A stretch of DNA of 64,000 bases from Terasakiella sp. SH-1. Lineage in GTDB: Bacteria > Pseudomonadota > Alphaproteobacteria > Rhodospirillales > Terasakiellaceae. The notes beneath the pieces are model-generated. The model searched no databases and was not told the origin of the DNA. It saw only the letters and a list, made by a program, of their open reading frames with translations. The stretch lies in NCBI RefSeq assembly GCF_004564135.1, contig NZ_CP038255.1, positions 32,501 to 96,500 on the forward strand, written 5' to 3'. Shown in pieces: positions 45,404 to 52,398 of the stretch. Positions within the stretch are counted from its first letter, which is position 1. Every line of letters starts with the position of its first letter. The translations under genes were made by a program, and so were the position numbers.

Positions 45404-45790
45404 TCAAGCACCCTTCTGACCAGATGGGGCATTACAATCGCTTTTAACCCGGCGGAAGATGGCCTTAACGAACCGTGGCTTGGCATATTTCTTCTGTTTG
45501 CCTGCGAGTGGACGAGAAATCATCTGCTGAAAAGTCAAAATAAGATTGGGGTCAGCATCAATCGAAACCTTGCCTTCCTCGACAAGTTCTTCAATCGCGT
45601 AAATCCCTTCGAGTGACATGAGCCAAATCAGGCGGTTCGACCCCACTTGTTGTTCGAACGGAAAAATCCCATCAGTTTCAGGAACCTCTTTCACTAGATT
45701 AGCTGGTAAAACTTCATCATGTTCTTGTAGATATTCCCATACTGCTCTTTTGATTTCTTCCTTTAAAGCGTCATCAATTTGAACACTCAT
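45404..45790 (-). CDS. Hypothetical protein, 128 aa
   Basis: From MSVQIDDALKEEIKRAVWEY it has EVPETDGIFPFEQQVGSNRL and a basic end (KKYAKPRFVKAIFRRVKSD). GAGGA lies about 9-10 nt before ATG 45790; an upstream ATG at 45823 is possible. It is the first gene of a two-gene minus-strand operon. Unknown function. Confidence 0.55.
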   Translation of the reverse strand: MSVQIDDALKEEIKRAVWEYLQEHDEVLPANLVKEVPETDGIFPFEQQVGSNRLIWLMSLEGIYAIEELVEEGKVSIDADPNLILTFQQMISRPLAGKQKKYAKPRFVKAIFRRVKSDCNAPSGQKGA

Positions 45791-45922
45791 AATCCAATTA
45801 TCCTCATAAATCATAACACCCATCGAGGGCGTTTTCTGACTATGACGTTACCTGTGCAAACCAGTCCGTGCCAATATCTATTTAATTTGAAAAATCAATT
45901 GGTTATGATCAAAATAAAACGA

Positions 45923-45991
45923 CAACTACACTTCAAAAAAACACTTGCATGCCTTTTTGAAATATAGATGTCTTCATTTGAAATGTAGTTG
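45923..45991. repeat. Inverted repeat with 39-nt spacer
   Basis: CAACTACACTTCAAA (45923-45937) pairs with TTTGAAATGTAGTTG (45977-45991) with one mismatch. An inner TTCAAAAA/TTTTTGAA pair lies within the spacer. It is in the intergenic region upstream of both flanking genes and may be an operator pair or a degenerate small element end. Confidence 0.5.
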
Positions 45992-46111
45992 GGGAAACCC
46001 GGGGGAAATTATGAGGGCAATGACTTGAAGTGAGGTCCGTGTAATCGGTTATTTCGTGCCATTGGTGCCACAGTGATCTTAGAAAATAATGGTCAGTGAA
46101 ATACAGGTAAA

Positions 46112-46381
46112 ATGAAAATGTTTCCGCAAGTGAAATTCCACCAAGAATATCCTGATCTGATCATCACAGCAGAAATCCCGGTAATTCCGATTGATGATTG
46201 TCCGTTGCTTCTTGTGATCAGATATGGCGAAGAACGAGAGGTGGTGACATCGCCCGTGGAAATCACTACGGAATCATTCCCACTGATTTGTGGTGCGATT
46301 TGGGATAGGTATCACACAGATCCAAGTCATTTCTGGATAATGGAAGCTTTAGGTCAGTTATCACTGAAAATAAAGGCGTAG
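46112..46381 (+). CDS. Hypothetical protein, 89 aa
   Basis: It starts MKMFPQVKFHQEYPDLIITA, contains DDCPLLLVIRYGEEREVVTS and ends QLSLKIKA. The pattern suggests a small beta-rich protein. Followed by a hairpin ending in T residues. Family not recognised. Confidence 0.5.
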   Translation: MKMFPQVKFHQEYPDLIITAEIPVIPIDDCPLLLVIRYGEEREVVTSPVEITTESFPLICGAIWDRYHTDPSHFWIMEALGQLSLKIKA

Positions 46382-46422
46382 CTGGTTAGAAACTCACGCC
46401 TATATATTTGAATTATCTAATG

Positions 46423-46464
46423 CGTTACGAAAATACTATAGTAAGGGAATAACGTAACGTTTTT
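46423..46464 (+). terminator. Possible terminator after the 89-aa gene
   Basis: CGTTACG and CGTAACG pair around a 23-nt loop that itself contains ACTATAGT, and five T follow. Confidence 0.45.
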
Positions 46465-46573
46465 GTTCTGACAGACACCAATGCCCCCATCCATCTGCGT
46501 GAGCTTCTATTCATGATGTCATTTAAAAGGACAAAACCTTTCTTGCCGTGTCATTTAAAACAACACGCCCTTC

Positions 46574-46604
46574 TTTATGGGAACATCCCCCTTGTTCCCA
46601 TAAA
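46574..46604 (+). promoter_or_regulatory. Perfect 12-bp inverted repeat
   Basis: TTTATGGGAACA and TGTTCCCATAAA pair perfectly around 7 nt, the same stem and loop lengths as the hairpin at 30167-30197. It lies about 140 nt upstream of the resolvase gene. Confidence 0.5.
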
Positions 46605-46744
46605 TAGGTATTCCAAAAAATGAACACTTCTTGGAACCCGGCTTGGCCCCAGTGAAAATCGGCCGTACCATGTACAAAAAGTATGTCTGAAAAGTCATTG
46701 CTGATTTTTCTTTTTGGAAACGTTTTTTGGAAATGGGGTGTGTT

Positions 46745-47311
46745 ATGTCCAGACTATTCGGTTATTCACGGGTCAGTACAAGCGATCAAGATTGGTCATT
46801 GCAAAAAGAAGCACTCTTGAAACACGGGTGTGATGAGCGCGATATTTTTTGTGAGAAAGCTTCCGGTACAAATGTTGATCGCATTGAACTGAACAAGGTT
46901 TTGGAGTTATTGCGCTCTGGTGACAAATTGGTGGTTTGGAGGTTGGATCGTCTGTGCCGCAGTCAGATGCAGCTTTTAAAAGTCTCAGAACAGATTGAAG
47001 CAAAGGGTGCTGAACTTGTATCCATCATGGATAATATTGATACATCCACTGCAACTGGAAAGTTGTTGTTCTCGATGTTGGGTGCGTTAGCAGAGTTCGA
47101 AAAGAACCTCTTAATTGAGCGCACCAAAGCCGGACAGGCAGTCGCCCGTGAGAATGGTAAAACCTTCGGTCGCCCAAAGAAACTAACGACCGCGTTGGCT
47201 CGTCAGATTCAGATCGCTCATGATGATCCCTCAACAACAATGATGGATACATGCCGTCATCTGAACATCAGTAAATCAACTTATTACAACGCTCTCAAGG
47301 CAGCAGTCTAA
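46745..47311 (+). CDS. Serine resolvase/invertase (Tn3/Gin-type)
   Basis: A 188-aa protein. LFGYSRVSTSDQDWSLQKEA contains the nucleophile Ser near residue 10. LVVWRLDRLCRSQMQLLKV and LLFSMLGALAEFEKNLLIER are the catalytic Arg region and dimer helix. FGRPKKLTTALARQIQIAHD and TCRHLNISKSTYYNALKAAV form the C-terminal helix-turn-helix. ATG 46745 has GGGG about 7 nt upstream. Its 3' end lies inside the 1.39-kb inverted repeat. It could resolve or invert DNA, but no matching res site is identified. Confidence 0.9.
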   Translation: MSRLFGYSRVSTSDQDWSLQKEALLKHGCDERDIFCEKASGTNVDRIELNKVLELLRSGDKLVVWRLDRLCRSQMQLLKVSEQIEAKGAELVSIMDNIDTSTATGKLLFSMLGALAEFEKNLLIERTKAGQAVARENGKTFGRPKKLTTALARQIQIAHDDPSTTMMDTCRHLNISKSTYYNALKAAV

Positions 47312-47416
47312 TCCCGGGGTATGTTTTTTTACTTGGTCGATTTTTTATGACTTTTGATTAAACACGGCCGTACCATTGTCTCAGTTATAAACCTCCCAAT
47401 AAGAAGGATGAAACAC

Positions 47417-47929
47417 ATGGGACAAGATTACCCTTTTAACCATGCCCTCGCGACCAATCGCTGGCATCAGTTCTTTGTTGCAGATGATCCAGAAAACTTG
47501 GGCAATTGGCATGATGCGCTTCAAGAAATCTGTAAAGGACCATTTTGCATCGAAGAAGAATATGGTCGGATCGCAGTTCAATCTGATGGTGATGCTGTGC
47601 GATTGGCGGCAACACCACACTTACATGTGAATGGTGCAGATCGTCGCATTACTTTTGTGCCGACAGAACGCACGTTCAGTGATCTGTCATATCAAATCCG
47701 CAAGAGTTATAGTCAGTTCGATATTCAGGCCAATTACCGTGTTCAGGAAGGTGATGACGACATCGCCTATCTCACGGGACGTATCTTCTTACGTCCGTTC
47801 AGTGATGAAGAAGCTGACCTTAAAATGGTTGCCGAAGAGATCGTAGAAGAATACGGCGATCTTGGTGTGGCAGTCCGTTATCTGGATGACCAAAACCGTC
47901 TTCTCGATCTGTATGTCGATGGACATTAA
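47417..47929 (+). CDS. Hypothetical protein, 170 aa (right copy)
   Basis: Identical to the product of 28478-28990. ATG 47417 is chosen for its 9-nt spacing from AGAAGG; the frame extends back to 47354. It lies about 105 nt after the resolvase stop and 48 nt before the 75-aa gene. The spacer contains a C6A9 homopolymer that differs by one base between the two repeat copies. Confidence 0.65.
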   Translation: MGQDYPFNHALATNRWHQFFVADDPENLGNWHDALQEICKGPFCIEEEYGRIAVQSDGDAVRLAATPHLHVNGADRRITFVPTERTFSDLSYQIRKSYSQFDIQANYRVQEGDDDIAYLTGRIFLRPFSDEEADLKMVAEEIVEEYGDLGVAVRYLDDQNRLLDLYVDGH

Positions 47930-47977
47930 AACTGATAGGGCTTCGTTCCCCCCAAAAAAAAATGAAAGGACAGTAAA

Positions 47978-48205
47978 ATGTCTACTTACTACGATTTGGA
48001 ACCACCAATCTCGATGGAATTAATGAAGACCAAGCAGAATGGGTTTGGTGACTACTACGTTGATTTTGGCGACGATGAGTATGTCATTTTGTCAGTGGAT
48101 GATGATTGGGCAATTGGATGTACCCGCAATGTGTTTGTCTCCCATAAAAACTGTAGTGAATTCTTTATGGACGAATTTGGTTCAGAACTCATTCCGTTAG
48201 ATTGA
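47978..48205 (+). CDS. Hypothetical acidic protein, 75 aa (right copy)
   Basis: Identical to the product of 28201-28428. AAAGGACAG lies before the ATG. The protein is strongly acidic with a central GFGDYYVDFGDDEYVILSVD. It ends shortly before the attachment-core array. Confidence 0.6.
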   Translation: MSTYYDLEPPISMELMKTKQNGFGDYYVDFGDDEYVILSVDDDWAIGCTRNVFVSHKNCSEFFMDEFGSELIPLD

Positions 48206-48272
48206 AAGGCGTTCAAAACAAAGCCTTCTGGTTTTTCTTGGCCCCGTTGAATTAATCCGGCCCAATCCAGAA

Positions 48273-48294
48273 ATGTTCCCGCTAGGCTCCACCA
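48273..48294 (+). other. Attachment-core-like site 3
   Basis: ATGTTCCCGCTAGGCTCCACCA, a tRNA/tmRNA-3'-end-like core, is the counterpart of site 2 in the other repeat copy. It is followed by a terminator. Confidence 0.6.
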
Positions 48295-48300
48295 TTATAC

Positions 48301-48343
48301 AATCAGCCATAGACACGGTGACGTGCTGTGGCTGTTTTGTTTT
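48301..48343 (+). terminator. Terminator after attachment core 3
   Basis: CAGCCA/TGGCTG encloses CACG/CGTG, then TTTTGTTTTT. It starts a few bases after the CCA of core 3, as terminators do after tRNA genes. Confidence 0.7.
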
Positions 48344-48455
48344 TACCCCGATGACATATCCGTCAGATCGTCAGAAATGGCGTGTGAACGGTGCTGAAAA
48401 CGTCTGTGGTGTGATTGCGTCGGAAGTTCGCAAAGCCACTGTACGCCTTGCATTC

Positions 48456-48477
48456 ATGTTCCCGCATAGCTCCACCA
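48456..48477 (+). other. Attachment-core-like site 4, next to the intact integrase
   Basis: ATGTTCCCGCATAGCTCCACCA. The 1.39-kb repeat ends 1 nt later. A terminator and the complete integrase gene follow, the usual order att-int of an integrative element. Confidence 0.65.
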
Positions 48478-48482
48478 AAATT

Positions 48483-48521
48483 CACAGGTACCGATGCTGC
48501 AACGCTCGGTACCTGTTTTAC
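48483..48521 (+). terminator. Terminator after attachment core 4
   Basis: ACAGGTACCGA pairs with TCGGTACCTGT and ends TTTTACTTTT. It is unrelated in sequence to the hairpin next to core 1, although the cores are identical. Confidence 0.75.
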
Positions 48522-48666
48522 TTTTACCCTTATATTCTGCTGATTACAGACCGTTACAATGACGGTGTATGGACGATTCTTGATGCCGGTTTGAAGGCTA
48601 TTTTCAATCAGAATCGGCAAAGTGATACACAAAACTGGTACACACCGTGTATCGGGAATGGTCATT

Positions 48667-50055
48667 ATGGCTAATCTCCCCAACCTATATCGGCGTGGAA
48701 ATATCTGGCGATACCGTCGTCGGGTGCCCCATGATATTCAAGATAATATTGGTCGCAAAGAGTTCCTTAAATCGCTGAATACTGCCGATTACAGTACCGC
48801 TGTGCGACGTTATCGAACCGTATGCAATAATGTTGAGCAGATCATCGCCGAAGCCCGTGGAGTGGTTTTAAATGACACAACTGAACGATACACGGTGATA
48901 CACAAAAGTGATACACACGAACCACAAATCAAAGCTCCACCAACATCCGACGATGACGGTCTCAGAACGTTAATTCAAACGGTCGTAGAGGAAGTATTAT
49001 CGGTATCTGCACCACGGAAGCCATCCCTCACTCTGGATGAACTGTACCACCGTTATATGGACGATCCGGCACGTTCCAGAAGCAGAAAGACCATCATGAC
49101 GTATCAATCTGTTTATAACGTGTTGATGGAAATATTTGGTGACGATAAACCGATTGGAGATATTGATCGCGAAGACTGCCGTCAATTCATGAATGTTGTT
49201 CGTCACCTGCCTGCAAATGCGAAGAAACGCTTTCCACGGAAATCACTGGTGGAAATATCTGAATTGGCGAAAGAGCGTCGCATGAAACCGATGGCACCAC
49301 TTACCATCAACAAATATGTCAACAAGTTGTCGGCGATGTTGAATTGGGCTGTGGAAGAAGAATTGTTGGACCATAACCCAGCGATTGGATTGAAAGTCGC
49401 CGACCCTATTCATGCCCAGGATAAACGATTGCCGTTCTCAGATCATCAATTGATTAAAATATTTGAAGGGCTAGCTGATAAATTTGGTGCCGAATACTGG
49501 GTTCCACACATCGGACTTTATAATGGTCTTCGTTTGAACGAAATCTGTCAGTTGAATGTCGAAGATGTTGTTCAGAAGGATGAAACCTGGTGCTTTAATA
49601 TTACCTGCGAAACGGATCGTGGGATTGATGACAAAATCTTGAAGACCAAAGCATCGGAACGAGTCATTCCCATTCACCCGCAGTTATTGGAATTGGGTTT
49701 TATGCGATATCTGAAACAGTTTGAGAAAAATACCCGTTTAAAATTATTTCCTGATATCAAACTCGGGACCACAGGGTATAGATCAGATACATTCTCCAAG
49801 CGGTTCGCCCGATTTCTTAAATCAATTGATGCCGATGCCCCAAAAACATCGTTCCATTCGTTCCGCCACAACTTCCGGGATGCTCTGCGGGAAGCCGATG
49901 TGCGGCATGAAATTGCAATGCAATTGGGAGGATGGGCAGACGGATCACGCGGAAAGTCTGCCCAACTGTTTTATGGTAAAGGCTTTACCATAAAGGCTGT
50001 TCTGACTGAGCTGAATAAAGTCAGATATGTGATGTTAAATGACATTCGGCCATAA
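48667..50055 (+). CDS. int: Tyrosine integrase, full length
   Basis: A 462-aa protein. The N-terminal domain is MANLPNLYRRGNIWRYRRRV then LKSLNTADYSTAVRRYRTV. The core-binding domain is LDELYHRYMDDPARSRSRKT. The catalytic domain has Arg in YNGLRLNEICQLNVEDVVQ, HSFRHNFRDALREADVRHEI, and the Tyr nucleophile in LFYGKGFT. It is the only complete member of four related integrases in the window and could act on the GCTCCACCA-like cores upstream. The 3' end overlaps the next, convergent gene by 21 bp. Confidence 0.92.
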   Translation: MANLPNLYRRGNIWRYRRRVPHDIQDNIGRKEFLKSLNTADYSTAVRRYRTVCNNVEQIIAEARGVVLNDTTERYTVIHKSDTHEPQIKAPPTSDDDGLRTLIQTVVEEVLSVSAPRKPSLTLDELYHRYMDDPARSRSRKTIMTYQSVYNVLMEIFGDDKPIGDIDREDCRQFMNVVRHLPANAKKRFPRKSLVEISELAKERRMKPMAPLTINKYVNKLSAMLNWAVEEELLDHNPAIGLKVADPIHAQDKRLPFSDHQLIKIFEGLADKFGAEYWVPHIGLYNGLRLNEICQLNVEDVVQKDETWCFNITCETDRGIDDKILKTKASERVIPIHPQLLELGFMRYLKQFEKNTRLKLFPDIKLGTTGYRSDTFSKRFARFLKSIDADAPKTSFHSFRHNFRDALREADVRHEIAMQLGGWADGSRGKSAQLFYGKGFTIKAVLTELNKVRYVMLNDIRP

Positions 50056-50385
50056 CACATCAATGCCTTCAATGACATCATACCCCTTCTCCTTGAGGAT
50101 TTCTGTCATCTCTTGAGCATGCTGATCGCTCTTGGCCAATAAAGCCATATGATGCCATGTAGGGTCATGACGACAGTCCAGGGAACAGTCGTTGTAAGCT
50201 GTTGTAGTGAATTCATCTACTGCCATTTCCAACTTAAGGGATTCGCCTTTACTGACAGAGCACGTCTGAAACGTACCCCAACATGTTTCATGAACATCTG
50301 AATGGACGAAAACATATTGGTTCTCGCCATCGTGGGGAAGATGGCTGCGATAAGGGGCTTCTTCGTGATGAATGATTTCTACCAT
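50035..50385 (-). CDS. Hypothetical protein, 116 aa
   Basis: It starts MVEIIHHEEAPYRSHLPHDG and contains ETCWGTFQTCSVSKGESLKL and DCSLDCRHDPTWHHMALLAK, so it is rich in Cys and His and may bind a metal. GGAGTAA lies upstream of the ATG. Soluble. It converges with the integrase. The family is not recognised. Confidence 0.6.
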   Translation of the reverse strand: MVEIIHHEEAPYRSHLPHDGENQYVFVHSDVHETCWGTFQTCSVSKGESLKLEMAVDEFTTTAYNDCSLDCRHDPTWHHMALLAKSDQHAQEMTEILKEKGYDVIEGIDVLWPNVI

Positions 50386-50479
50386 CGGATTTACTCCTTG
50401 TTATTTTTTGTGTAACTCGATGGTATTTTGACGCAGCAATGCAAAGAAAGTCGATAAACTTATCTTCAAGTATAGATCG

Positions 50480-50779
50480 TCAAATACATGGAATTGGATT
50501 TTCTTGACGCAGGGATTTTAGTTTTGCGGCTTCTGTATTTTGTCGAGCACCCGCTGTCGGTTTTTCACCCTCTATTAAAATTCCGACAACGGTACAGGCT
50601 CTGAATGCATCTGAGTAGCTTGTGTGCTTGATCATAAAATTTCCATTCCAGTGATGAAATAGTTTATCAACTGGTCCCGGATGCGCGAAACAGGTCAATC
50701 TTTGGGTTTTTGTGATTTCTAAACCAAGCTCGTCTTTTCCCTTAAAGCCAATCTTTGATGTTGAAACTGGGAAAATCAT
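50480..50779 (-). CDS. Hypothetical protein downstream of citF, 99 aa
   Basis: It starts MIFPVSTSKIGFKGKDELGL and includes RLTCFAHPGPVDKLFHHWNG and DAFRACTVVGILIEGEKPTA. It overlaps the CitF-like gene by 4 bp and is probably translated with it. It does not look like the citrate lyase acyl carrier CitD or the CitX transferase. Role unknown, presumably linked to its neighbour. Confidence 0.6.
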   Translation of the reverse strand: MIFPVSTSKIGFKGKDELGLEITKTQRLTCFAHPGPVDKLFHHWNGNFMIKHTSYSDAFRACTVVGILIEGEKPTAGARQNTEAAKLKSLRQENPIPCI

Positions 50780-52218
50780 AAAACCTGCGAATTGATTTCG
50801 TCGATTATCTGTCCTTCACGCCCTTCCATTAAAGCGCAGACCTTTCCTGTCGCTTTATAAGGTGCTTTCGTGGCAAGGCTTTTCGCTTTATCAACAAGAT
50901 CGCTCATCTCGACTACTGGTAAATTTGCCGTTATCAAACGCTCTTTGAGGTTCTCACGCTTTGGATTAACAGCGATCCCATGATCTGTTACCAAAACATC
51001 TACTGTATCTCCAGGCGTTGTAATACAGCCTACTTTATCGGCAACTTTCGGATAGCCCCCACCTGTCAGGCGCGTCGTAACCACAGCCAAGCGGGATCCC
51101 GCAGCAGTATCTGGATGGCCACCAGGACCACCAATAATCCGTCCGTCACCACCTGTTGTAACATTCACATTGAATTCATGATCAATTTCAGCTGCCCCAA
51201 GCAACATAACCCCCAACTGATCCACAATTGCTTCAGAGTTTGCAGGACTCGCATATTTTGAAGCGGACATTGTTTCATGCCAACTGTCTATTTTATATGA
51301 TTTAACGGCATCTTGGTCAAAGCTTTGAACATTGACGACTCTTTTAAAAATGCCCTTTTTAACGAGATCAATTTGCGATTTTGTTATACCACCAGCGATA
51401 AAGTCGCCTTTAATTCCACGCTCTTTCATCATTTCACCAATCTGTTTGGTGACTGCAAGTGAGATCCCACCTGCACCTGTCTGAAAAGAAAAACCCTCTG
51501 TCATTACGCCTGCGGCTGCAATTACTTCTGCTGCTTGTTCGGCAACTTTGACACTAACAGGATCGGTAGCAACTTGAGTTGCACCCGATTTGATTCCAGA
51601 TGCATCGCCGATACTATCAACTTTAACAACATAATCCACTCGACTAGCAGGAATATCGACAACATCCAGAGCTGAAGTTTTCACTTCCTCTGTAATCACG
51701 ACAACCTTATCGGCATAATCAACATCAACTTTTGGATATCCTAAAGGGCCACAAGCATTTTTACCAATTGCGCCTGAAATATTACCAAACATATCTGCAC
51801 ACGGCGCACCGACAAAAGCAATATCAATTGTATATTCACCAGTTTCAAGAGCCCGAGCTCGACCACCATGTGATTGAAATAGGGCGGGCTCTTTTAACGT
51901 TCCATTACAGATTTCATCTGCTACAGGCCCTAGAGCATAATCAGTTCGAATACGTGCGATCACTCCTGATCGAATAAGTTGAACCATAGGTTCATGTACG
52001 GGAAAGATTGAACTAATTGCGATGCAAAGGTCTTTAAGTCCTCTATTTTCTGCAACATGCAGAACCTGATTAACAACAGCATCGCCATTTCGTAAATGAT
52101 GATGAAAAGAAAGTGTCATACCATCAGTTATTTTACATGCATCAAATGCATTTTCTATGCTTCCAAGGACTTTTCTTTCAAAAGCACGATCTGGCGTTTT
52201 GTCTATGAGATGAAACAA
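50776..52218 (-). CDS. citF: Citrate lyase alpha subunit-like CoA transferase (CitF)
   Basis: A 480-aa protein. MTLSFHHHLRNGDAVVNQVL, GNISGAIGKNACGPLGYPKV, GAGGISLAVTKQIGEMMKER, GGDGRIIGGPGGHPDTAAGS and the end REGQIIDEINSQVL match CitF throughout. CitF transfers the acyl-carrier thioester to citrate; no citD or adjacent citE is present, although a CitE-like gene lies at 61184. It may therefore act as a CoA transferase for a related acid such as citramalate or itaconate (inference). The start is TTG 52218 with GGAGAG about 8 nt upstream. Confidence 0.85.
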   Translation of the reverse strand: MFHLIDKTPDRAFERKVLGSIENAFDACKITDGMTLSFHHHLRNGDAVVNQVLHVAENRGLKDLCIAISSIFPVHEPMVQLIRSGVIARIRTDYALGPVADEICNGTLKEPALFQSHGGRARALETGEYTIDIAFVGAPCADMFGNISGAIGKNACGPLGYPKVDVDYADKVVVITEEVKTSALDVVDIPASRVDYVVKVDSIGDASGIKSGATQVATDPVSVKVAEQAAEVIAAAGVMTEGFSFQTGAGGISLAVTKQIGEMMKERGIKGDFIAGGITKSQIDLVKKGIFKRVVNVQSFDQDAVKSYKIDSWHETMSASKYASPANSEAIVDQLGVMLLGAAEIDHEFNVNVTTGGDGRIIGGPGGHPDTAAGSRLAVVTTRLTGGGYPKVADKVGCITTPGDTVDVLVTDHGIAVNPKRENLKERLITANLPVVEMSDLVDKAKSLATKAPYKATGKVCALMEGREGQIIDEINSQVL

Positions 52219-52398
52219 AACTTCTCTCCAAATTTTATTTGGGTGTTAACAAACGCAGGTATCATCGTTTGTGTTCCTTCGTCTATAATATTCAAGAACC
52301 TGCTCCCAAAAAAGCAGTCTATTCAGATTAAAACCTCATAGATGGTTTCTAAATTTGATAGATGCAATTTTGGAAGCAACAGCTCAAGAAGAGTCGTC

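Larger units (their letters stand above)
46382..46744. other. Non-coding region with hairpins, possible replicon vestige
   Basis: No convincing gene lies here. It holds a terminator-like stem (46423-46464) and a CATTTAAAACAACACG stretch (46552-46567) that recurs at 30136-30151. It also holds a perfect 12-bp inverted repeat (46574-46585 / 46593-46604) followed by ATAAATAGGT, a string also found at 30163-30172. The paired motifs suggest a duplicated control or origin-like region of the same ancestral element. Confidence 0.4.
47090..48478 (+). repeat. 1.39-kb long inverted repeat, right copy
   Basis: Partner of 27928-29317. It covers the end of the resolvase gene, the 170-aa and 75-aa genes and two attachment-core-like sites. 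This copy is probably the source, because the resolvase is complete here. The 17.8 kb between the copies includes the Ssp genes. Confidence 0.95.

Noticed and set aside
48273-48674. A 133-codon open frame across the attachment-core array
   Set aside because: It starts inside a core, runs through two terminator hairpins and codes for no recognisable domain. The DNA is better explained as attachment cores and terminators.
48938-48955. AGCTCCACCAA inside the integrase coding sequence, resembling the attachment core
   Set aside because: It encodes Ala-Pro-Pro-Thr of a conserved integrase stretch and also occurs in the integrase fragment near 27490. No T-arm-like part or terminator is attached.
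11086-50055. A complete prophage
   Set aside because: No capsid, terminase, portal, tail or lysis genes are seen. There are only integrases, resolvases and replication fragments.
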